Assembly: GCA_021792795.1 (NCBI GenBank)
Contig: JAJYUB010000033.1
Span: forward strand, 1-40,795
Direction: 5' to 3'
Source of the DNA: Acidobacteriota bacterium
GTDB lineage: Bacteria > Acidobacteriota > Terriglobia > Terriglobales > Acidobacteriaceae
Length of the DNA stretch: 40,795 nt
Part shown: positions 8,832-15,622 of the stretch, in pieces
Numbering within the stretch: position 1 is the stretch's first letter
How the letters are laid out: every line of letters begins with the position of its first letter
Notes under the pieces: model-generated
What the model was told of the DNA's origin: nothing
Seen by the model: only the letters and a program-made list of their open reading frames with translations
Databases searched by the model: none
Translations under genes and position numbers: made by a program

Positions 8832-9179
8832 TTATGTAGCTTGGCCGCTCTCTTTGAGGTACACCGCAAACAGCTTTTCCGCCTTCGGAACGTGCGTGTC
8901 GTACCAGCGGTCGTTGCCCGTTTTGTTTCCACCCAGCAGCAGGACCGCGTTGCGCCTGGGGTCGAAGGCATAGAGCACCCGGTACGGTTTGCCAGCGTGT
9001 TGCACGCGAAGCTCGCGCAACTTCGTGGAACCGGCAATGCTGGAGCTGTAGGGAAACGGAAGCGCTGTCCCTCTCTCTTCCAGCAGGGCAACCACGACCG
9101 CCACACTCTTCTGTTCCTCGACGGCAAGCGTGTCCCATCAGCGTTCAAACTCCGCTGTCACCAGCATCTCGGTCGCCAT
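8832..9179 (-). pseudogene. higB: HigB/Gp49-type toxin with in-frame stop at codon 14
   Basis: Read from the ATG at 9179, the frame encodes MATEMLVTAEFER, then TGA (9140-9138), then WDTLAVEEQKSVAVVVALLEERG and a complete Gp49/RelE-like domain ending at 8832. Members of this family have two aromatic residues at this spot, so the stop most simply replaces a TGG Trp codon. Conserved family features downstream are intact (YSSSI, RELRVQH, PYRVLYAFDPRR, GNKTGNDRWY). A shorter 90-residue product from the GTG at 9104 would lack the first helix. It is probably inactive, unless read through or the base is a sequencing error. Confidence 0.8.
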
Positions 9180-9259
9180 GACCCAAGTATTCCATATCGA
9201 GACTATTCCGTCAAAGGACTAATGAGGATTGCACGGTCAGAAAGGCATGGCCTGTACGC

Positions 9260-10810
9260 ATGAAATATCTTTCCGTATGTTCGGGCATCGAAGCCGTAAC
9301 GGTGGCATGGCAGCCGCTGGGCTGGCAGCCCGCAATGTTCGCCGAGATCGATCCCTTCTGCTGCTGGCTGCTGCGCTCGCGCTACCGCGCATCGCGTCCG
9401 CTGTATATGCCCAGCCCACATGACGCGCTCACGCTCCAGGAAGCGAAGCAACGCGCGGCGGCCATTCGCAACATCGTTGCTCTGCCTGCCGATGGCGCGA
9501 TTGTGAACGCTGGAGACTTCACTAGGATTGGAGCGGACGATGTGGGAACAATCGACCTTCTGGCCGGAGGAACACCTTGCCAGTCTTTCTCCATCGCCGG
9601 GAAACGAGCGGGACTGGATGATGCGCGTGGCAACCTCACCCTTGAGTTTGCTCGACTTGCTGATCGAATTCGGCCCCCTTGGCTGGTGTGGGAGAACGTG
9701 CCCGGTGTCCTGTCGATTGACAATGGACGGACGTTTGGAACCTTCCTTGGGCTTCTGGTCCAGCTCGGGTATGGGATCGCCTACCGAATTCTGGACGCTG
9801 AGTATTTCGGAGTACCCCAGCGACGGCGTCGCGTCTTCGTTGTCGGATGTGCTGGAGACTGGCGAGCTGCAGCAGCGGTATTACTTGACCAGTCGAGCCT
9901 GTCGGGGCATCCTTCGCCGCGCCGCCAAGCGCGGCAAGGAACTGCCGTTGGCGTTGCAGTCGGCCCTGCGGGCGGTCGCTTCACAGACGCCGCACCCACC
10001 ATCGACGCTGGATGCAAAGACGGTTTCATCCGCAATCAATTAGGCCTCGGCGTTCTTTCATCGGCGGACGAAATATCCCATTGCCTGAATGCCGGTGGCA
10101 TGGGCAGGCAGGATTTCGAGACGGAAACCCTCATTGCGCATTCGCTCTCCGCCGATGGCTTCGATGCCAGCGAGGATGGCACGGGACGCGGCACGCCGAT
10201 GATTCCTGTCGCTATCTGCACAGCGCACACACAGTCGAACGGCAGCGGATTTTCTGACAATATCGCGCACACGTTGGAGCAGAACAACAGCCAGGCCATC
10301 GCATTCAACCTGCGTGGCCGCGAGTGCGGATCATGGCCGCACCTTTCCGACACGGCCAGTCTGTGCGCGGCATCCGGTGGCAGCACGAACAGCTATCTCG
10401 CGTTCTCCGCGAAGGATTACGGAGCTGATATCGGCGGCATTGCCCCGACGCTGCGCGGCATGGGGCATGACGGAAGTCATGCGAACGGTGGCGGCCAACT
10501 CGCCATTGCCGCACCGCTGACCGCTTCCTACGGCAAACAGCTCGATAGCTCCGACACCGGCAGTGGGCCTCCGAATCTATTGCATTCCGGGATGGCCGTG
10601 CGCCGTTTGACTCCGCGTGAGTGCGAACGCCTGCAGGGATTCCCCGACGATTACACCCTGGTGGAGTATCGCGGCAGGCTGGCCGCCGACGGTCCGCGTT
10701 ACCGGGCGCTCGGCAATTCGATGGCGGTCCCGGTCATGCGCTGGATCGGGGAACGCATCGCAGCGGTCGATGCCATCCTGCGTGAGACCGGCATGCGGAG
10801 TTTGCTGTGA
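9260..10810 (+). CDS. C5-cytosine DNA methyltransferase
   Basis: A 516-residue cytosine-5 methyltransferase with all core motifs: SAM-binding motif I (SVCSGIEAVTVAW, residues 5-17), catalytic PCQ (106-108), ENV (145-147), QRRRR (187-191), the RLTPRECERLQGFP motif near 449 and the GNSMAVPV motif near 485. The 240-residue target-recognition region between motifs VIII and IX has degenerate beta-repeat units (…HCLNAGG…, …AHTLEQN…, …APTLRGM…). No restriction enzyme lies beside it, so it is an orphan enzyme. In a conjugative element it likely protects incoming DNA from recipient restriction. It is divergent from higBA. The start has only a weak ribosome site. Confidence 0.93.
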   Translation: MKYLSVCSGIEAVTVAWQPLGWQPAMFAEIDPFCCWLLRSRYRASRPLYMPSPHDALTLQEAKQRAAAIRNIVALPADGAIVNAGDFTRIGADDVGTIDLLAGGTPCQSFSIAGKRAGLDDARGNLTLEFARLADRIRPPWLVWENVPGVLSIDNGRTFGTFLGLLVQLGYGIAYRILDAEYFGVPQRRRRVFVVGCAGDWRAAAAVLLDQSSLSGHPSPRRQARQGTAVGVAVGPAGGRFTDAAPTIDAGCKDGFIRNQLGLGVLSSADEISHCLNAGGMGRQDFETETLIAHSLSADGFDASEDGTGRGTPMIPVAICTAHTQSNGSGFSDNIAHTLEQNNSQAIAFNLRGRECGSWPHLSDTASLCAASGGSTNSYLAFSAKDYGADIGGIAPTLRGMGHDGSHANGGGQLAIAAPLTASYGKQLDSSDTGSGPPNLLHSGMAVRRLTPRECERLQGFPDDYTLVEYRGRLAADGPRYRALGNSMAVPVMRWIGERIAAVDAILRETGMRSLL

Positions 10811-11373
10811 GTCGGCGTGCACGAATCCGGACGATGCAGACGCGTATCTCCCAATCCCAAAAGGAGCGTGGCGTCTTCCGCCGTGCCGACCGAAAGCGTG
10901 CGCTGTGCGTCCCGCGTTCCACTCCGTCGCCCAGAGCATACCCTTCGCATGGCACGACAGCGGGAGCGATGCGGACCATCGGAGAGCATGGTTCACCCAC
11001 CCCCTGCCTGTTGCAGCCGGGAAAGTGGCAGGCGACTTGGTATGGTTTTCCTGCTGTCCGGTTGCACGGGCGTCTTTATTCAGATGCCCTTCAGAGGGAA
11101 GTTTCCATAGAGGGCCAATTCTCCCATATTTTCCCTGCTCACCTCCGGTCACTCGCTCGGTGCTTGTCCCGCGCCCGGCGGGAACTGCGCGGCTCTGCTT
11201 CCAGCCCTGCGGGTTTCGGTTTCCAGAAAATCTTTTGCGTACAGAACGCGCAAAACATTTTCCAGACCCTCCGAAAAAGCGCCGCTTGCCCTTGGGAGCG
11301 GGGCACACTCGCGTCGCTTCGCGCAGGAGTGTCCCGGAGGCAATCCGGGCAAATACAAACAGGAGAAACCATC
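10811..11373. other. Hairpin-rich spacer before ssb
   Basis: A 563-bp stretch without a believable gene. An open frame runs through it into ssb, starting with a GTG that overlaps the methyltransferase stop, but its 189-residue product is Arg/Ser-rich, has no family look and would be fused ahead of a normal ssb start. The spacer holds four inverted repeats: 11167-11172/11178-11183, 11226-11239/11249-11262, 11305-11310/11327-11332 and 11333-11338/11344-11349. In the leading regions of some plasmids such folds act as promoters in single-stranded DNA (Frpo of F). That role here is inference. Confidence 0.5.
11226..11262. repeat. 14-bp imperfect inverted repeat, 9-nt loop
   Basis: Arms 11226-11239 and 11249-11262 pair at 13 of 14 positions around the loop 11240-11248. 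The core is TTTTGCG/CGCAAAA with an outer GAAAAT/ATTTTC. It lies about 110 bp before the ssb start. The palindrome 529-545 before virB2 shares the string TGGAAAAT with its complement, a weak hint of a common regulator. Confidence 0.55.
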
Positions 11374-11781
11374 ATGGCACTCTACGAAAACAAAATCACT
11401 CTGAAAGGCTACATCGGCAAGAACGCCGAGAGCTTTGCAACCAAACAGCAGAACACCCTGGTGGTCCTGTCGCTGGCCACCAAGTCCGGCTACAAGGACA
11501 AGCAGAACAAGCAGTGGGTGAACCACACCGAATGGCACCGCATCGTGGCTTTCGGCAAGCCCGCCGACTATGCGAAGGGCCTCAAGAAAGGCGACTACGT
11601 CGAGGTCGAAGGCGAGTTGCGCTCGACCGAGTTCGATGCCGAAGTCGGCGACGGCAAGAAGAAGGCCACAGTCAAGCGCCGGGGTTGGGAAATACGCGCC
11701 AGCATCGTCAGAAAGCTGGCGCAGCCTGAACCCAACGGCAGTTCCGATGCCGAATCCATCTCCGAGGAGGACGCCGCGTGA
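11374..11781 (+). CDS. ssb: Single-stranded-DNA-binding protein, copy 1
   Basis: A 135-residue SSB with an OB fold (residues 1-112: NKITLKGYIGKNAE, NHTEWHRIVAFGKPADYA, GDYVEVEGELR). It would coat transferred single strands. The ATG at 11374 has an AGGAG site nine bases upstream. The acidic tail ends in SEEDAA rather than the DDDIPF-type tip that recruits host repair and replication proteins, which suggests a specialised role. It overlaps the following ssb-like frame by GTGA but is followed by a better internal start for that gene. Confidence 0.9.
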   Translation: MALYENKITLKGYIGKNAESFATKQQNTLVVLSLATKSGYKDKQNKQWVNHTEWHRIVAFGKPADYAKGLKKGDYVEVEGELRSTEFDAEVGDGKKKATVKRRGWEIRASIVRKLAQPEPNGSSDAESISEEDAA

Positions 11782-11813
11782 GCGGCGTTCCTTCTCCGAA
11801 AGGAGGCGCCATT

Positions 11814-12203
11814 ATGAACATCTTCCGCAACACCGTGACCCTGCGCGGATTTCTCGGTCGCAACGCCGAGGTTCCCACCTCCGATGGGATCAAGTTCGAC
11901 TCCTACGCGGTGCTCACGCTCTGTGTTGAATCCGGCACATGGAACAAAGCCGCCAACGAGTGGGTTCCACGGACTGCGTATCACCGGATCGTCTGCCCCG
12001 GTCCGTATTTCTGCGGTTTCACGCGAGGTATGGAGCAAGGCGACTATCTCGAAATCGAGGGAGAGCTTCGCATCGACCTTGTGGTGGACAGCGCGGCTCC
12101 GAAAAATCCACATCAGGAATGCCGGGTATACGCAACACAGATACGCCGGCTGGAAATCCCCGCTCTCGGCGTCGAAGAAGGGGCCGGGCGCGAGGACACC
12201 TGA
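11814..12203 (+). CDS. Single-stranded-DNA-binding protein, copy 2
   Basis: A 129-residue second OB-fold protein (NTVTLRGFLGRNAEV, TAYHRIVCPGPYF, GDYLEIEGELR), divergent from copy 1. The ATG at 11814 is preceded by GAAAGGAGGCGCC; the GTG at 11778, overlapping copy 1, is a weaker alternative. Its tail (VEEGAGREDT) also lacks an IPF tip. Two adjacent, divergent SSBs may form hetero-oligomers or act on different strands or stages. A terminator-like hairpin follows. Confidence 0.85.
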   Translation: MNIFRNTVTLRGFLGRNAEVPTSDGIKFDSYAVLTLCVESGTWNKAANEWVPRTAYHRIVCPGPYFCGFTRGMEQGDYLEIEGELRIDLVVDSAAPKNPHQECRVYATQIRRLEIPALGVEEGAGREDT

Positions 12204-12222
12204 CTCCCGCTGCTTGCAATCC

Positions 12223-12252
12223 TGCGGAGAGGAGAAATTCTCTCCGCATTTT
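12223..12252 (+). terminator. Rho-independent terminator after the ssb pair
   Basis: Nine-base stem (12223-12231 with 12240-12248, TGCGGAGAG/CTCTCCGCA), eight-base loop, then TTTT at 12249-12252. It would separate the methyltransferase-ssb unit from the downstream genes, at least partly. Confidence 0.6.
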
Positions 12253-12303
12253 CTCTGGAATTGCCGCTCACGCCATAACAGGAACGCGGCGGAAAGGATA
12301 CCG

Positions 12304-12612
12304 ATGATTGCCAATGCCGTCTTTGTCGCCACGCTGATCTTTCTTGCGCTTGGCTTTGGGTTGATGCACGAGCTGCGCTTCCTCGCGCCGTGGCGCAGCC
12401 TGATCGTGCATGCGTACTTGCAGCCGATCGCAACCTACTGCGCGCTGCTGTTCGCCAACATTCTCGGTCTCACCATCTGGATCGAGCGCAAGTTCTTTCT
12501 CCGCGACACAGGCCGGAAGCTCCGGCACTTTGACCGGGAAATCCACACTGGCCAGAGCGAGTTGTCGGAAGAAATCCTTTCCCGCTTCGGGAAAGAAGAG
12601 GAGGAACGGTAG
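12304..12612 (+). CDS. Small two-helix membrane protein, unknown
   Basis: A 102-residue protein with two hydrophobic helices (about 4-20 and 38-58) and a charged, probably cytoplasmic helical C-terminus rich in Glu, Lys and Arg. The ATG at 12304 follows GGAAAGGA. I do not recognise the family. Its position among the DNA-processing genes suggests a membrane-linked accessory of conjugation, such as surface exclusion or relaxosome tethering, but nothing in the sequence proves it. Confidence 0.65.
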   Translation: MIANAVFVATLIFLALGFGLMHELRFLAPWRSLIVHAYLQPIATYCALLFANILGLTIWIERKFFLRDTGRKLRHFDREIHTGQSELSEEILSRFGKEEEER

Positions 12613-12614
12613 CC

Positions 12615-12917
12615 ATGCTGCATGACGACCAATTTATGGAGCGCACGCCCGATCTTGTCGCCAAAATCCGCAAACTGCGGGAGGCGGCGGAGAAAGAGAT
12701 GAACAAATTCACCCGCGTGGCCGACTACGACGTGCGTCGCGTAGCCGGCCAGAAGCTGAAAACTTCATCGGTCTCTGGAGAAACCGGCACACCTCCTCAG
12801 GCAAAGGGATGCGTGGAATTGCCTGCCCCGGTACCCGCCGCCATCCGATCCTCGATCAAACTTTTGCCTGCTCCTGCTCCTGCGGAACGCCGGAATGACC
12901 CGGAGACCTCCCAGTGA
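12615..12917 (+). CDS. Small hypothetical protein with N-terminal helix
   Basis: A 100-residue product starting three bases after the membrane-protein stop. Residues 10-45 form a charged amphipathic helix; the rest is Pro/Ala/Ser-rich and probably disordered. The stop overlaps the next start (GTGA), so the two are probably co-translated. No family is recognised. It may be a short adaptor in the DNA-processing complex. Confidence 0.55.
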   Translation: MLHDDQFMERTPDLVAKIRKLREAAEKEMNKFTRVADYDVRRVAGQKLKTSSVSGETGTPPQAKGCVELPAPVPAAIRSSIKLLPAPAPAERRNDPETSQ

Positions 12918-13972
12918 GAATCGATATCCACCAGGATGAGCCTCGGCGCAGAGAGGTCGTGCCGGACGAGCTGCTGTCGCCGGACACGAGAAAGATTCCA
13001 CCCCGTCCCGCACCGGAGACGCCGGTGCAGCGCCGGCTCGAATCGCTGTGGGAACGCGCCGACAACCGCCAGCCCGTCCACCCACACTCCCGCAGGGAGC
13101 ACCCTGCCGTTTCCCTCGATCGGCCACGAAAGCAACGTTCTCGCAGTGTAGAGGCGGATGACCGGCGTCCGGCCCGTCCTGTCGCATCGGACGCCTCCAG
13201 CATCGAGTTGCGCACGGAAGAGAAGAAACTGTTGACCGAGGCCGGACGCTTTCGCGTCGTCCGCGTCGAGGACCTGAGTAAAACGATCTATGACGGCAAA
13301 TCCAGGAAACTCGCAAACGACCTGAACTATCTCCGGGAAAAAGGCCTGGTCGAGACCCGGCGCGTGAACCTGCGTCACGATGGAAAGCGGCGCGCCATCG
13401 AGCGGGTCGAAGTAGTCACGCTGACCAAAGAGGGTCGCAGCCTGCTGGTCCACCAGGGTGATTTGCCTCGTGATCAAAGAGTGTATGCCGGACTGGTCAA
13501 GCCGCGCGAGGTGGAACACGATTCGCAGATTTACCGCGCCTACCGAAAGGAAGCGGAAAAAATCGTCGAAAAGGGCGGCACGAATCTGCGTGTGCGTCTC
13601 GATTTTGAGATCAAAGCGGAGGTCCAAAAAGCGATTTACGCCCACCGTAAGGCCGATCCTGCACGCGACATGGCCGAAATCAAACAGCAGGTCGCGGAGC
13701 GGTTCGAGCTGCCATTTGTCGATGGAAAGATTCAGATCCCCGATGCGCGCATTGACTACGATCTGCCTCGCGAAGCAGGTCACGACATCGAACAGGGGTC
13801 CCGCACTGGCCATGAAGATATCGAAGTGCTGACCGCCGCGTATCACGCCGGGCACCTGCGCTCGAAAGCCAGGGCCGGTTTCCGCAACTATGCGTCAGCC
13901 TCCGATCGCGCCACCCTGACCGCCAGGATTGAGGACGACCACAATCTCATGGAAAGCATTTTGGATCTGTAG
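12914..13972 (+). CDS. Winged-helix protein with possible nuclease-like C-domain (A)
   Basis: A 352-residue basic protein. Residues 1-95 are Pro/Arg-rich and disordered. A winged helix follows at about 97-175 (KKLLTEAGRFRVVRVEDLSKTIY ... VTLTKEGRSLL). The C-terminal half has RLDFEIK, then LPFVDGKIQIPDARIDYD, then a DIEVLTAAY segment and KARAGFRNY. The order winged helix, then PDARIDYD and a later acidic beta strand, recalls plasmid replication-relaxation proteins and PD-(D/E)xK-type folds, but I cannot confirm homology and see no HUH motif. The GTG start overlaps the preceding stop; the next gene begins three bases after its stop. Confidence 0.6.
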   Translation: MRIDIHQDEPRRREVVPDELLSPDTRKIPPRPAPETPVQRRLESLWERADNRQPVHPHSRREHPAVSLDRPRKQRSRSVEADDRRPARPVASDASSIELRTEEKKLLTEAGRFRVVRVEDLSKTIYDGKSRKLANDLNYLREKGLVETRRVNLRHDGKRRAIERVEVVTLTKEGRSLLVHQGDLPRDQRVYAGLVKPREVEHDSQIYRAYRKEAEKIVEKGGTNLRVRLDFEIKAEVQKAIYAHRKADPARDMAEIKQQVAERFELPFVDGKIQIPDARIDYDLPREAGHDIEQGSRTGHEDIEVLTAAYHAGHLRSKARAGFRNYASASDRATLTARIEDDHNLMESILDL

Positions 13973-13974
13973 CT

Positions 13975-15015
13975 ATGGATTACGATCCCATTCCGTTGCT
14001 TGAAAATGCCGGGTACACCGAGCAGGAAGCCGCCTTCCTCTACCTGGTTGCCGTCCATTCCGGTTACTTTCTGCGCCGGCAGTTTTGTCGCTTCATTGCC
14101 CGCGACCGGGGCAAACTGGCTGACCGGTTCATCCAGAAGGGCCGCCAACTCGCCCACCTCCAGGTGATCGAATGCGGCCAAGCCCGTCATGTGTACCACC
14201 TGACATCGCGGCCTGTGTACCTTGTCGCTCTTCGTAAGGACTCGCAGCACCGGCGCTTCAAAGGTTACGGCTGCATGCAGTCTCGGCTGCTCATTCTGGA
14301 TTTCGTGCTCGACAATCTTGCCGAAACCGTCCTCGAAGATGAATCCGCGAAGGCCGCATTTTTCACCGCGCGGTACTCCATTCCCGCCGAGCTGCTACCC
14401 CACGGTGGACTGGCCGGGGCACAGTTCTTCCCCGACGGCTATCCAGTTTTCGTTTCCCCGGACGGCAAACCCCGCTTCACCTTCTTTGAAGACGGGTCGG
14501 TCACTGTCGCCCGGTTCGAGCGGTATCTCGATCGGTACCGTCCGCTTTTCTCCGCACTGGAGGCCTTTGAACTGATTTACCTATCCGATGTCGAAAAGAG
14601 TTTTCCCTTCGCGCGGGACGCGTTTGCCTCGCGCTTTACCGAGACGGAGACCGTTGGCGTCACGGAGCGGACGCCTCTCGGTGTTGAACACTTTCTCCAC
14701 TTCCTCGCGGTCAAGCATCGTTCAGAGACCGGCGGCGGTGGCATTCCCACTACCGATCTTCAAGTGCTGCGCCAGGGAGAATCGCTGTACACCACGCTCG
14801 AACACCAGGCGCTCTATGCGGCGTGGAAGATGGGAAGCGCCACCGCCGCCAGGATTCGTCAGCGGTTTATCACTCCAGGGCCGCAGGCAAAGTTCACAAC
14901 GCTTCGGCTGCCGTACATCTATCCGCTGTTCCATCTGAAGCGGGAGCGGAACCCAAAGCAAAAACACGGGTCACGAGTGTGGTCACCGGAGCGGTCACTG
15001 CGAGAGGAGGGCTGA
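13975..15015 (+). CDS. Winged-helix protein with possible nuclease-like C-domain (B)
   Basis: A 346-residue protein. Residues 10-85 look like a winged helix (YTEQEAAFLYLVAVHSGYF, RQFCRFIAR, HVYHLT). The middle and C-terminal parts contain FFPDGYPVF, RFTFFEDGSV and FERYLDRYRPLFSALEAFELIYLSD. This resembles the acidic-strand-then-helix layout of replication-relaxation proteins and mirrors protein A. A and B together may supply the missing relaxase or replication initiator. The family is not recognised with certainty. It ends beside the probable oriT spacer. The start codon at 13975 follows the upstream stop by two bases. Confidence 0.6.
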   Translation: MDYDPIPLLENAGYTEQEAAFLYLVAVHSGYFLRRQFCRFIARDRGKLADRFIQKGRQLAHLQVIECGQARHVYHLTSRPVYLVALRKDSQHRRFKGYGCMQSRLLILDFVLDNLAETVLEDESAKAAFFTARYSIPAELLPHGGLAGAQFFPDGYPVFVSPDGKPRFTFFEDGSVTVARFERYLDRYRPLFSALEAFELIYLSDVEKSFPFARDAFASRFTETETVGVTERTPLGVEHFLHFLAVKHRSETGGGGIPTTDLQVLRQGESLYTTLEHQALYAAWKMGSATAARIRQRFITPGPQAKFTTLRLPYIYPLFHLKRERNPKQKHGSRVWSPERSLREEG

Positions 15016-15289
15016 GGATGCAGAGACAACGAGTTACCCAGATACATGGGGTCAGGAAGAGGTGTATGGCGGAGGCGGGAGCGACGGCATTGCTTCGCAA
15101 TTCCCGCGTCGGCTGCGCCGCGCTGGTCGCTCCCGCCTCGGCACGCAACGTATCCAGAAAATATCGGCTGCGGATATTCCATAGATCGGCGCTGGATACA
15201 AGTCAGATCAAGTCAGCATCCATCGCTGATCCATATCGCAACCGGGACAGATGCACAACCGATTCCAACTTCATCCACAGGAGAATTCC
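15016..15289. other. Candidate origin of transfer (oriT) region
   Basis: Non-coding. It contains a perfect 14-bp inverted repeat (15072-15085 and 15126-15139, GAGGCGGGAGCGAC and complement) whose 40-nt interior holds a small hairpin (15089-15093/15097-15101). It also has a second inverted repeat (AATATC at 15160-15165, GATATT at 15173-15178) and two CAAGTCAG direct repeats at 15199-15206 and 15209-15216. These repeats are 10 bp apart, one helical turn, as for ribbon-helix-helix binding sites. It lies between the winged-helix pair and an RHH-like gene followed by virD4, the usual setting of oriT. No known nic consensus was identified. Confidence 0.5.
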
Positions 15290-15607
15290 ATGAGCAAACT
15301 GAAACTGGAACACGGCGTCAGCAGGATTCGGCGCGCCAAGCTGCAATCCTCCATCGACCAGACCATTGCCGACGACGTCGAACTGTTGGCGCAGTGGTCG
15401 AACAATGAAACGAACTATGTCGTCAACGAGCTACTGCGTTTCGCTCTCATGCAGGAAGAGGAGTTTCAGAGATACAAGGGAAGCCCTGCTGCGAGCACTG
15501 CGCGATCAGCCGTAGCCGCGAAGTCGTCTCCATTTCCAATCAACAAAGTATCCGACCCTGCTGCGAAACCGAATACAGCGACGCCGAGCGCGGCAGCCCA
15601 CACATAG
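15290..15607 (+). CDS. Ribbon-helix-helix-like relaxosome accessory protein
   Basis: A 105-residue protein. Residues 1-58 look like a ribbon-helix-helix module: basic N-terminal strand, IDQTIADDVELLAQWSNNETNYVVNELLRFAL helices. Residues 65-105 are Ala/Pro/Ser-rich and flexible. The ATG at 15290 follows CAGGAGAATTCC. RHH proteins of this size commonly bind oriT and recruit the coupling protein, and virD4 starts 15 bases after its stop. An alternative is a simple autorepressor. The RHH assignment is by pattern, not by search. Confidence 0.6.
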   Translation: MSKLKLEHGVSRIRRAKLQSSIDQTIADDVELLAQWSNNETNYVVNELLRFALMQEEEFQRYKGSPAASTARSAVAAKSSPFPINKVSDPAAKPNTATPSAAAHT

Positions 15608-15622
15608 GAAAGGCATCGACAC

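Noticed and set aside
10766-10780. A CATCCTGC string resembling the IncP-type nic site.
   Set aside because: It lies within the conserved C-terminus of the methyltransferase gene, has no inverted repeat beside it, and similar strings occur in other genes by chance.
10807-11373. A 189-residue N-terminal extension of SSB copy 1 in the same frame, starting on a GTG overlapping the methyltransferase stop.
   Set aside because: Its composition is Arg/Ser-rich without any domain, the normal SSB start has a good AGGAG site, and the stretch is full of inverted repeats.
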